NCBI RefSeq assembly: GCF_029688845.1 | Contig: NZ_JARUKW010000022.1 | Span: 1 to 64,000 of the forward strand | DNA length: 64,000 bases | Direction: 5' to 3' | DNA from: Natronococcus sp. A-GB1 | Lineage (GTDB): Archaea; Halobacteriota; Halobacteria; Halobacteriales; Natrialbaceae | In this document: positions 44,692 through 54,757 of the stretch, piece by piece | Numbering within the stretch: position 1 is the stretch's first letter | Layout: each line of letters starts with the position of its first letter | Notes under the pieces: model-generated | Told to the model about the DNA's origin: nothing | Databases searched by the model: none | Seen by the model: the letters and a program-made list of their open reading frames with translations, nothing else | Translations under genes and position numbers: made by a program

Positions 44692-46035
44692 ATGACCGTT
44701 TCCGATTCCGTCACTGTCGGCGTACTGAGCCTGCACACCAGCAAGGAGACCAAAGCGATACTCAACGCGACCGAGGAGCTGGGCCACGACACCGAGTGGC
44801 TCCGCACGGAGAACACCGCGGTCAGCGTCGCCGACGGGAGCGCCACGCTCGAGCCGTCGGTCGACGTGATCGCCAACCGGATGCTGCTGTCGAACACCGA
44901 ACAGCCCTGCGAGGAACTCGGGCTGGCGAGCGCGCTCTCGGGACTGGTTCCGATGCTCAACGGTCCCCAGTCGGTGCTGACGGCGATCCACAAGATGTCG
45001 ACCGCGACGACGCTCGCGGCCGACGACGTCCGGGTTCCTGACGTAACTCTCGCGCTGGGCAACGCGAAACTCAACGAGTCCCGCTCGCGCTACGGCGAGG
45101 AGGCCGTCTACAAGACGGCGATCGGTACCCACGGCGGCGGGACCTGGAAGGTCGGCCGCGACGACCCGATCAACGCGAAGGTCGGCAACCGCTACGCCTT
45201 CCTGCAGGAACTCATCGATCGCGAGGACGAACGCCACCGCGACGTCCGAGTCTACGTCGTCGGTGGCGAGATCATCGGCGCGATGTACCGCTACGCTCCC
45301 GACAACGACTGGCGTACGAACGTCGCCCTCGGCGGCGCCGTCGAGAACGCGACCGACGACCTTCCCGAGGAGGCTCGCGACATGGCCAGACGCGCCAGCG
45401 ACGCTATCGGCCTCGACTACGCCGGCGTCGACCTCGTCGAGGGCGACGAGGGCTGGTTCGTCCTCGAGGTCAATCCGACGGCCGGGTTCAAGGGGCTGTA
45501 CGAGGCGACCCAGGTCAGCCCCGCACCCTACATCGCCAAGCTCGCGATCGAACGCGCTGGCGGCGAGGTCGACGACGAACGGGTCAGGGAGCTCTCGGCG
45601 GTGCTCGACGACTCCCAGCCCTCGGCCAAGCCGCCCGAGGCGTCGACGTTCGGCGGGGAGTCCGCGGTGATCGGCTACACCGAGGAGGTCGTCCTGTCGG
45701 GAACCAGCGGCTCGAAGACGGTGCTCGCGAAGTCCGACACGGGCGCAACCCGAACCAGTATCGACACCTCGCTCGCGGCCGACATCGGCGCCGGGCCGAT
45801 CAAGTCGATCACACGGGTCAAGTCGGGTAGCAGCAAGACGTCCAAGAGCCGACCCGTCGTCGACGTCGTCGTCGGCGTCGGCGGTAATCAGCACACCGTC
45901 ACCGCGAGCGTCGAGGACCGCAGCCACATGGATTACCCCGTCCTGCTGGGCCGGGATATCCTCGAGAACTACCAGGTCGACGTCAGCCGGCGGATCGACC
46001 GCGACGCGGCCGACAAGCCGGAAGAAGAGGAGTAG
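44692..46035 (+). CDS. RimK-like ATP-grasp ligase fused to a RimB-like (retropepsin-fold) domain
   Basis: A 447-residue fusion. Residues 1-290 are a RimK-type ATP-grasp ligase: the lid AIGTHGGGTWKVG and the Mg/ATP residues of LDYAGVDLVE...FVLEVNPTAGFKGL. Residues 325-430 are a RimB/ATP-dependent zinc protease-like domain, with the D-T-G-A-T at 349-353 and DRSHMDYPVLLGRDIL, the hallmarks of PF05618. RimK adds glutamates or other amino acids to carboxyl groups. RimB-type domains are proposed to cleave or modulate such products. Ligase and putative protease in one chain suggest a reversible modification, but the target is not known. A TATA-like TTATCAAT is about 27 bases upstream. Confidence 0.88.
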   Translation: MTVSDSVTVGVLSLHTSKETKAILNATEELGHDTEWLRTENTAVSVADGSATLEPSVDVIANRMLLSNTEQPCEELGLASALSGLVPMLNGPQSVLTAIHKMSTATTLAADDVRVPDVTLALGNAKLNESRSRYGEEAVYKTAIGTHGGGTWKVGRDDPINAKVGNRYAFLQELIDREDERHRDVRVYVVGGEIIGAMYRYAPDNDWRTNVALGGAVENATDDLPEEARDMARRASDAIGLDYAGVDLVEGDEGWFVLEVNPTAGFKGLYEATQVSPAPYIAKLAIERAGGEVDDERVRELSAVLDDSQPSAKPPEASTFGGESAVIGYTEEVVLSGTSGSKTVLAKSDTGATRTSIDTSLAADIGAGPIKSITRVKSGSSKTSKSRPVVDVVVGVGGNQHTVTASVEDRSHMDYPVLLGRDILENYQVDVSRRIDRDAADKPEEEE

Positions 46036-46330
46036 GCTGTCCCGGGAGCGACGATTCGAACGGTCCGATCGCACCACAACGCGTCGATCGACGGCTTCCC
46101 CGTGACTGGTATGCGAGACCGAAACCCCACGCGGAGCCCCGCCGCGAGTCATCGCCGCCGACGGCAACCGCGGTCCGGTCGTTCTCGAGAAACCGACCCC
46201 GATGAGCCCGTCGAACGCCCCCGTTAGCGGCAGGTACAACGACTGTGGGATTGGTACACAGGGCCCCTGCCGACGAGAAAAGTTCGCAAATCCGAAAGAT
46301 CGGTTGGGTGGGAGCGAAGAGTTCCTTATC
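46036..46330. other. Gene-free stretch upstream of katG
   Basis: No open frame with halophile-like composition is present on either strand in these 295 bases. The last 60 bases become A+T-rich and lead into the katG promoter. Confidence 0.5.
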
Positions 46331-48566
<2,236 letters not shown>

Positions 48567-48593
48567 CCGCCCGCTGCTTCGATTCGCCGCCGC

Positions 48594-48598
48594 TTTTT
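48594..48598 (+). terminator. T-run after katG
   Basis: Five T follow the GC-rich GATTCGCCGCCGC, 28 bases after the katG stop and just before the end of the convergent gene. This is a plausible simple archaeal terminator. Confidence 0.3.
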
Positions 48599-48622
48599 GC
48601 GCCGTTCCGCCGATCGTCCCGA

Positions 48623-49807
48623 CTACTCGTTCTCGAGCCCGTGGCGAACGACCAGTTCGTCGTCGGTGATTTCGTCGAGCTGTCCCCGCTCGAGCGGGCG
48701 GTCGTCGTCGTCGCGCTCGAGCCAGTTCAGTTTCGCCTTGAGCCGATCGGTCAGTCCTGGCTCGGGATCGACGTACGCGACCCCACCTTCGACGTCGGTG
48801 ACGATCCCGACTTGCTCGCCGCGTTCGTCGACGACGTCCTTCCCCCGGTCGTCCTCGGAGAGTTCGGCCATGCCGTCGGCAGCCGTCGCCTCGTACTCCG
48901 TGGCGTCGACGAACTCCCCCTCGAGGACGTCCCTGTCGACGACTGCGGAGTCGAGTAGCTCTGTGTCCTCGAGCGAAAATCGCCGTCGGATCCGCTCGTC
49001 GACCCGTTCCTCGGCGGTTCGGTGCTCGAACAGCTCGCTCCGAACGAGGGGACCCGCCGTGTGCTCGCTTCGGAGAAGCTTTCGGTCGACGATCTCGTCG
49101 ACGCTTGCGTCCGAACTCAGGACGTCGCCGTCGAGGATCGCCCGACGGACGGAGTCGAGTAGGGCGTTCCCGTCAATCCGTGCGTCGTCGTCGCGCTCGC
49201 CGTCACCGTCGGCCACGCGGCTCTCGACGGTGTACCGTTCGACCTCCTCGATCGTCTCGAGCCGGGATTCGTCCGCCGTCACCTCGACGACGTCGTCGCC
49301 GACGAACTCGGTGTCGACGACCGTTCGATCCAGCAGCTCGGAGCCGACAAGCTCCCGGTCGACGATCTCGGTGTCGACGACCTCGCTCTCGAGCGCGTCG
49401 CGCTCGACGGTCCGCGTCTCGGCACCCTCGCGAGCGCGGACTTCGGTCGTCACCGTCCCGCCTCGCCGAAGTTCGTCCTCGAGGTCGCTCCGATCGCGGG
49501 CGGCCCGCTCGAGCGCCGTCTCGCGGTCGACGAGATCGAACTCGCCCAGCCCCTCGCCCGTCGGCTCGTCGCCGCGGTAGACGAAGACCAGATCCTCGTC
49601 TCCGAACCGCTCGAGGAACTCCTCCCAGGTGTAGGTTTCGCGGTCCGCGCCGAGGTCGTCTCGACGGGCGAACGAGTAGCCGCTCCCTTCGTCGGCGTGA
49701 ACCGTTACGGGAACGGCGTTGCGGGTCTCGGCCCACTCCCGGATCCGCTCGGGGTCGGTCGTTATTCGGCGTCGATCCGGCTCACTGGGGGGCGTATCGT
49801 CTCTCAT
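48623..49807 (-). CDS. Acidic protein with five-residue repeats and a C-terminal PRC-barrel domain
   Basis: A 394-residue protein. Residues 14-80 (RITTDPERIREWAETRNAVP ... YTWEEFLERFGDEDLVFVYR) match a small domain seen alone in haloarchaea. Residues 137-176 and 279-305 show a five-residue period such as EVVDT-EIVDR-ELVGS. Residues 320-390 form a PRC-barrel-like domain (GKDVVDERGEQVGIVTDVEG, then DPEPGLTDRLKAKLNW). PRC barrels mediate protein or RNA contacts in other proteins. The function of the whole is unknown. It is the first of three minus-strand genes converging on katG. Confidence 0.8.
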   Translation of the reverse strand: MRDDTPPSEPDRRRITTDPERIREWAETRNAVPVTVHADEGSGYSFARRDDLGADRETYTWEEFLERFGDEDLVFVYRGDEPTGEGLGEFDLVDRETALERAARDRSDLEDELRRGGTVTTEVRAREGAETRTVERDALESEVVDTEIVDRELVGSELLDRTVVDTEFVGDDVVEVTADESRLETIEEVERYTVESRVADGDGERDDDARIDGNALLDSVRRAILDGDVLSSDASVDEIVDRKLLRSEHTAGPLVRSELFEHRTAEERVDERIRRRFSLEDTELLDSAVVDRDVLEGEFVDATEYEATAADGMAELSEDDRGKDVVDERGEQVGIVTDVEGGVAYVDPEPGLTDRLKAKLNWLERDDDDRPLERGQLDEITDDELVVRHGLENE

Positions 49808-49854
49808 ACCGACGTTCGCGACCGGCTACCGCTTCAGACCGTTGCCGGCGCCTG

Positions 49855-50448
49855 CTACTCCGCCTCGTACTCCGCCCAGATGTACCGCGTCGCGACGCTA
49901 CGGTGTGGACGCCACGTCTCGGCGATCTCGCGCATCTCCGCGCGGGTGAGCTCCTCGCCGTCGTCGGCGTACAGGTTCTCGATACCACGTCGGACCGCAA
50001 GATCGCCGAGTGGGAGGATGTCGGGGCGATCGAGGACGAACAGGAGGTACATCCGGGCAGTCCAGTCGCCGATGCCCTTGATCTCGGTGAGCACGTCGAC
50101 CACCTCCTCGTTGGTGTGGTCAGCCAGGCCGGATCGCGTGTAGTCGTTCGCCCGAAAGGCCTCGGCCGCGTTGCGGACGTACTCGATCTTGCTCCGGGAG
50201 AGCCCGGCCTCGTACAGCGCGTCCTCGTCGGCGGCCAGGACGGTTTCGGGCGTCACCTCGCCGTCGAGTACGTCGAACACGCGCTCGCGGATCGCCGCCG
50301 CGCTGGCGGTCGACACCTGCTGGTTGATGATCGAAATACAGAGTCGCTCGTACTCGGTCCAGTCCGGCTCCTCGTAGGGATCGTGTCGCTCGACGAGCTC
50401 CGCCATCACGGGATCCTGACGGAGGACGGATTCAGCCTCTTCTCTCAT
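49855..50448 (-). CDS. DNA-3-methyladenine glycosylase (AlkA/HhH-GPD family)
   Basis: A 197-residue HhH-GPD glycosylase. The hairpin is VLTEIKGIGDWTARMYLLFV and the catalytic Asp lies in PLGDLAVRRGI. There is no iron-sulfur cluster loop, so it is closer to AlkA than to Nth. It excises alkylated purines in base-excision repair. The start at 50448 (MREEAESVLRQDPVMAELVE) begins the fold; in-frame residues upstream are atypical. It lies 87 bases downstream of the flavoprotein gene on the same strand. Confidence 0.92.
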   Translation of the reverse strand: MREEAESVLRQDPVMAELVERHDPYEEPDWTEYERLCISIINQQVSTASAAAIRERVFDVLDGEVTPETVLAADEDALYEAGLSRSKIEYVRNAAEAFRANDYTRSGLADHTNEEVVDVLTEIKGIGDWTARMYLLFVLDRPDILPLGDLAVRRGIENLYADDGEELTRAEMREIAETWRPHRSVATRYIWAEYEAE

Positions 50449-50535
50449 GTGGTGTGTCCAGCGAAGGTACAGGACCCTGAACCCATATGTATCGCGCTTG
50501 CGCGGGGCCGACACGGGCCTCACAGCAACGGAGGC

Positions 50536-52392
50536 TCACTCGAGGTGGTGGTAGTCGAGTTCGTACCCTTCCTCGAGTGCCTCCCGGACCGACTCGCTCG
50601 GCTCACCGACGCCACGTCGCCGGATCGAGAACCCGCCGTCGTCGACCGAGACGACGAGGTTCGCCTGCCAGTCCGACGCCGCCTCCGGGTAGTCGGTTCG
50701 GTAGTGAGCGCCGCGGGACTCGGTCCGCTCGAGCGCTGTCCGGAGCAACACCTCGGCGGCGGTGAGGCTGACGGAGAGGTCGACGGCGTACTCGAACGAC
50801 CGCGAGGTCCGGTCGCCGTCGACCCGGAGGTCGGCCGTTCGCGCACGCAGTTCGTCGAGCCGTTCGAGTCCCTCTCGGAGCCCTGCCTCGTCGCGGAGGA
50901 TTCCGGCGTGTTCCCACAGGAGTTCGCCGAGTTCCTCGAGCAGCGCCTCCGGCGTGTGCTCGCCGTCGGCGGCCGAGAGCGTTTCGAGCGCGCGGAATTC
51001 GCGCTCGGCGAGCGCGCGCTGTCCGTCCTCGACGGCCGGATCGCGGTCGTCTGGAGCCACCGCGTTCGCGACGTGTTCGCCGACGAGCTTTCCGATCGCG
51101 ACGGTCTCGGCCAGCGAGTTCCCGCCGAGGCGGTTCGCACCGTGGACCCCCGCGACGGCCTCGCCGACGGCGTACAGCCCCCCGACGCCGGTTTCGCCGG
51201 TCTGGAAGTCGATGTCGACGCCACCCATCGTGTAGTGGGCCGTCGGCGCGACCTCCATCGGCTCCTCGGTGATGTCGACGCCGAGCGACTCGAAGCGCTC
51301 GACCATCGACGGGAGTCGGTCGCGAACGTAGTCGTCGTCCCGATGGGAGATATCGAGGTAGACGCCGCCGTTCTCGGTTCCCCGTCCCTCACGGACCTCC
51401 CGGGCGATCGCCCTGGCGACGACGTCGCGGGCGTCGAGTTCCATCTGATCGGGCGAGTACCGTTCCATGAACCGCCCGCCCTCCGCGTTGTAGAGCCGAC
51501 CTCCCTCGCCGCGAACCGCCTCGGTCACCAGGCGGCCGTCCCACTCCTCGCCGTAGCGCTCGCCGACCATCCCGGTCGGATGGAACTGGACGAACTCCGC
51601 GTCGAGCAGCCGGGCGCCGGCCTCGAGCGCAAGCGCCTGGGCGTCGCCGTTGTTCTCGTCGTCTCGCGAGGAGTGACGGTTGTACAGGGCCGAAAAGCCG
51701 CCCGCGGCGAGGACGACGTGCTCGCTCCGGAAGAGCAGGCCGCGACCGGTCTCCATATCGAAGCCGACGGCTCCTGAGACCCGCCGGCCGTCCGAGAGCA
51801 GCCGCGTGATCATTACGTTCTCCCGGTAGGGGATCTCGAGTTCCTGTGCTCGGTCGATCAGTGTCCCAAGCATCGCCTCGCCCGTGCGGTCGCCGACGAA
51901 ACAGGTGCGCCGGTACGACTGGGCGCCGAAGTAGCGCTGGTTGATCTTCCCGTCGTCGGTGCGGTCGAACGGCATCCCCCACTCCTCGAGTTCGTGGATC
52001 CGATCGGGCATCTCTCGAGCGGTGAGTTCGACGGCCTCGGGATCGTTCAGGTGATGGCCCTCGTTCAGCGTGTCCGCCGCGTGGATCGCCCAGTCGTCCT
52101 CGGGATCGAGCGAGCCAAGCGCGGCGTTGACGCCGCCGGCCGCCCACGTCGTGTGTGCGTCGCCGTGGTCGCGCTTGCCGATCACCAGCGGCTCAACGCC
52201 CGCTTCGGCGAGCGAGATCGCGACGCGCGCCCCCGCCGCTCCGGCGCCGACGACAAGCACCGGCGTCGTGACGACGTCGTACTCGAGCCCGCTGGCTGCG
52301 GCGTCGGTGCCGCCATCGATACGGTTCTCGACGCCCGCGACGTCGGTCGCGACCGTCGACTCGCCGTCGTCACCGCTGGGTGTTCGTCCCAT
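50536..52392 (-). CDS. Stand-alone SdhA/NadB-like FAD-binding protein
   Basis: A 618-residue flavoprotein of the succinate dehydrogenase/fumarate reductase/L-aspartate oxidase superfamily. It has LVVGAGAAGARVAISLAEAG, the HTTWAAGGVNAALGS region with a flavin-site His, HYTMGG and HGANRLGGNSLAE. An Ala/Gly-rich acidic head (about 1-35) precedes the fold. No SdhB, C or D partner is adjacent, and the true SdhA is at 37-39 kb. L-aspartate oxidase is possible, but the GGNSL motif is more SdhA-like, so the substrate is left open. The neighbouring glycosylase gene gives no clue. Confidence 0.82.
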   Translation of the reverse strand: MGRTPSGDDGESTVATDVAGVENRIDGGTDAAASGLEYDVVTTPVLVVGAGAAGARVAISLAEAGVEPLVIGKRDHGDAHTTWAAGGVNAALGSLDPEDDWAIHAADTLNEGHHLNDPEAVELTAREMPDRIHELEEWGMPFDRTDDGKINQRYFGAQSYRRTCFVGDRTGEAMLGTLIDRAQELEIPYRENVMITRLLSDGRRVSGAVGFDMETGRGLLFRSEHVVLAAGGFSALYNRHSSRDDENNGDAQALALEAGARLLDAEFVQFHPTGMVGERYGEEWDGRLVTEAVRGEGGRLYNAEGGRFMERYSPDQMELDARDVVARAIAREVREGRGTENGGVYLDISHRDDDYVRDRLPSMVERFESLGVDITEEPMEVAPTAHYTMGGVDIDFQTGETGVGGLYAVGEAVAGVHGANRLGGNSLAETVAIGKLVGEHVANAVAPDDRDPAVEDGQRALAEREFRALETLSAADGEHTPEALLEELGELLWEHAGILRDEAGLREGLERLDELRARTADLRVDGDRTSRSFEYAVDLSVSLTAAEVLLRTALERTESRGAHYRTDYPEAASDWQANLVVSVDDGGFSIRRRGVGEPSESVREALEEGYELDYHHLE

Positions 52393-52548
52393 ATGTAACT
52401 CTGAGTGCCGAGCGGATTTAGGGACCGCCCCAAACGATGCAATGGCTGTTTTCGCGACCCTGAGGTGGTTTTACGGCGGTATTTGGTCGCCACCTAGTTC
52501 AGTCGACGGCCGGACGTTTACGGGGGGCGTTCCCGTACCCGGTATTGA

Positions 52549-53085
52549 ATGCAACCGGTCGTTCATCTCGCCGTCGGCTACCTCTGTTATGCGGCGTACA
52601 CGCGCTGGAGCCGCGACGAAGCGCCTGCAGAGCTTCCCGCGCTCGTCGCCATCTTCGGCGCGGCGCTACCTGATCTGGTCGATCACCCGCTCCACGCCGC
52701 AGGCGTGACCCCGGTGGGCCGGACGTTCATGCACTCGTTAGTTTTCGCCCTCCCCGTCATCGCCGCCGTCTGGCTCGTGATGCGACGTCGCGAGCGCGAG
52801 ATTCTCGGCGTTGCCTTCGCGATCGGCTACCTTTCCCACATCGCGACCGACGTCCCGTGGCACCTGTTCTGGGGCGACTTCCACGAACTCGGCTTTCTCC
52901 TCTGGCCGATCACGTACATGCCCGCATACTCCGGGGTCAAACCGCTCGGGACGGTCCCCGTCCTCGGCGTCGAGGCGACGACGCTGTGGCTCGAGGCCGT
53001 CATCCTCGTCGCGGGAATCGCGCTCTGGCGGGCCGACGACTATCCGGGGACGGCACCGATTCGGCGGCTGTTCGGCCGATCGTGA
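52549..53085 (+). CDS. Membrane-bound metal-dependent hydrolase-like protein (DUF457/YdjM)
   Basis: A 178-residue membrane protein with about four helices. Conserved polar residues are in PVVHLAVGYLCYAA, AALPDLVDHPLH, RTFMHSLVF and GYLSHIATDVPWHLFWG, the His/Asp pattern of the DUF457 (LexA-regulated YdjM-like) family. A membrane-embedded metal site is likely, but its activity is not established. It is divergent from the SdhA-like gene, with a 156-base promoter region containing an AGGTGG/CCACCT inverted repeat. Confidence 0.82.
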   Translation: MQPVVHLAVGYLCYAAYTRWSRDEAPAELPALVAIFGAALPDLVDHPLHAAGVTPVGRTFMHSLVFALPVIAAVWLVMRRREREILGVAFAIGYLSHIATDVPWHLFWGDFHELGFLLWPITYMPAYSGVKPLGTVPVLGVEATTLWLEAVILVAGIALWRADDYPGTAPIRRLFGRS

Positions 53086-53125
53086 TAGAAGATGGGGTTC
53101 AGGGCTGGCGGCGCATAACACCCCG

Positions 53126-53530
53126 CTACTGTCGATAGTCCGTGACTCCCTCGAGAATCACTGCTCCACCGAACAGTCCGAGAGTAACCGCCAGCGCGAA
53201 CAGGCGGGGGATCTCCTCGAGCACAGACGAGACGGCAATCCCGCCGACACTGACAACCACCACGATCACTAGGGCTCCAGGCAGGTGGTGTCGCCGGAAG
53301 GCCTGATCGGCTGATCGGCCGAGCGCCGTCCGCTCGACGGCGAGCCATAGTATACCGACAACGACGGCACTCCCAAGAAGACCCGCGACTAGCTGTGCCG
53401 AGAGCCATGTTGATGCGTCGAGTCCGATCTCCGCGACGATTACGGCGAGAAGAACGACGGATATCCCGTACTTGATAAGTGGGTGTTTCCGCAATGAAGT
53501 TCGAGCCCCGTCGCTGAGATCGTCGGCCAT
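53126..53530 (-). CDS. Membrane protein of unknown function
   Basis: A 134-residue protein with four hydrophobic helices (about 18-38, 45-62, 80-98 and 105-125) between short charged loops. The start MADDLSDGARTSLRKHPLIK at 53530 is typical; an in-frame start at 53563 adds atypical residues. No family is recognised. It converges with the DUF457 gene across 40 bases. Confidence 0.7.
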   Translation of the reverse strand: MADDLSDGARTSLRKHPLIKYGISVVLLAVIVAEIGLDASTWLSAQLVAGLLGSAVVVGILWLAVERTALGRSADQAFRRHHLPGALVIVVVVSVGGIAVSSVLEEIPRLFALAVTLGLFGGAVILEGVTDYRQ

Positions 53531-53760
53531 TACCACACGCTCAACCTGTAGGTACAAAAACACTGGAAGTCGATAGCGACACAGCCTCGGTAGTCAACGC
53601 TGCTGTCAGACACACGCGAGAGCCGAACTGGTGCAGTCGAGTCGTGGGAGCGACGTACTGCGTCCCCGTGAGGCGATAGCTTCCATAGTCGATTGTCACT
53701 GCTCCGATACAGCAGTGTGAGAGATGGCGTCACGGGAAACAGCCGTGTCTAGATTTCTCC

Positions 53761-53824
53761 GGTGAGTGCGGCTGCACTGCATGGAGATGGGGCGCTCCGG
53801 TGTGGTTCGAGTCCACGACTCGCC
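53761..53824 (+). other. tRNA-like element (possible D-armless tRNA remnant) in a gene-poor stretch
   Basis: The 53531-53942 interval has no convincing gene. Within it, GGTGAGT (53761-53767) pairs with ACTCGCC (53818-53824) to form a seven-pair acceptor stem with one G-U. It directly encloses a five-pair T-arm, TGTGG-TTCGAGT-CCACG, that contains an exact GGTTCGAGTCC B-box. The 33 bases between are about nine short of a normal D plus anticodon region, although GGAG/CTCC could pair. This is best read as a decayed or truncated tRNA gene. Confidence 0.4.
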
Positions 53825-53942
53825 TTCGCCAGCGGTAAGCGGAGCCAATCCCCGACAAAGACGGGTAACTGGCATCACTCGCCGGCACTGAGTGTGAAGG
53901 CGACGACTGAATCCGGTAGAACGGTGCTAGTACGGACGCGGA

Positions 53943-54137
53943 TCAGTCGTCCATTTCGACGACGTAGCCGTCTCGAGAGATGGAGATTGATGCCCGCGGG
54001 TCAGTCGATTGGTCGCCGAGGTACTGAGCGGACTCGATCCCGACCGCGTCAAACGGATAGAGGGATCCGTCCGCCGACGTCCGGATACAGTCGAAACGAC
54101 TCTTGAAGATTTGGTCGATCCTCATTCGAACTTTCAT
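53943..54137 (-). CDS. Small hypothetical protein
   Basis: A 64-residue frame reading MKVRMRIDQIFKSRFDCIRT, then LYPFDAVGIESAQYLG and ending GYVVEMDD. Its amino-acid mix is plausible and moderately acidic at the end, but no family is recognised and no promoter is clear. It sits inside a gene-poor block with lower coding quality than its surroundings, so it may be a remnant. Confidence 0.4.
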   Translation of the reverse strand: MKVRMRIDQIFKSRFDCIRTSADGSLYPFDAVGIESAQYLGDQSTDPRASISISRDGYVVEMDD

Positions 54138-54496
54138 AGCTATCTTGTATTTGGCTCCTACTTGTGAAGAGTATTACGAGAAGTGTGTGAACACGTGGTG
54201 AAAGACCTGAACCCACAGGTACCGACGATCGGCGGGTCGCTTCACGAAGCACGTTCAAGATGCTTGAACGCCGCCTGAAACCAGCCCTAACCGGCACTAC
54301 CGTTCGAAAATCGGGCTCAACGAATCAGACCCGGCAGCAGAAGAACCGCGTCCCCAGCTACCCGTATTCTCGCCGAACCCCTCGAGGTCCTCACTGCTCC
54401 TCTGTTCGGGCAGCCGGATACGAGGACCAGTACGAGCTTCGGACAGTGACGAGCTGGAGCAATAGTTTTCTCTACCGAATCCGTCTCTGAGAACGG
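54138..54496. other. Gene-free stretch with a perfect hairpin
   Basis: No halophile-like open frame is found here. The sequence CGTTCAAG-ATG-CTTGAACG at 54252-54270 is a perfect eight-base inverted repeat with a three-base loop. It could be an operator, a hairpin in a transcript or a mobile-element remnant. The composition is less GC-rich than the flanks. Confidence 0.5.
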
Positions 54497-54754
54497 ATGC
54501 AAAGCGACGACGACACGTATCTCGACTACTACCTGAGTCGACGGTGGCTCCGGGATCGGCTAGTCGTCCTCGCCCTCGTTTTCGTCAGCGTCTTCGTCGT
54601 CCAGTGGCTTGGCATCGGACTTCCGGATCTCGGTCCGTTCTCGGAGGCGCCGCGAGGACCCGCGGTCCTCCTCGTCACCGTGCTCGTCACAGCGATGTGG
54701 GTCGTCCTCGCCGTCGTCGGTGCGATCGGACTGCTTCGCTGGCTCCGAGACTGA
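54497..54754 (+). CDS. Small membrane protein
   Basis: An 85-residue protein with a hydrophilic head MQSDDDTYLDYYLSRRWLRD and two membrane helices, LVVLALVFVSVFVVQWLGIG and VLLVTVLVTAMWVVLAVVGA. It ends four bases before the convergent metal ATPase gene. No family is recognised. The acidic head and clear helices support it as real. Confidence 0.7.
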   Translation: MQSDDDTYLDYYLSRRWLRDRLVVLALVFVSVFVVQWLGIGLPDLGPFSEAPRGPAVLLVTVLVTAMWVVLAVVGAIGLLRWLRD

Positions 54755-54757
54755 ACC

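Noticed and set aside
49105-51777. An 890-codon open frame on the plus strand
   Set aside because: It is antisense to the PRC-barrel, AlkA and flavoprotein genes. The product is Arg-, Pro- and Ser-rich with no domain. Such frames arise from high GC at third codon positions.
53696-54106. Overlapping frames of 60 to 114 codons in the gene-poor block
   Set aside because: Compositions are basic and Ser/Thr/Arg-rich with no promoter or family; they overlap the tRNA-like element.
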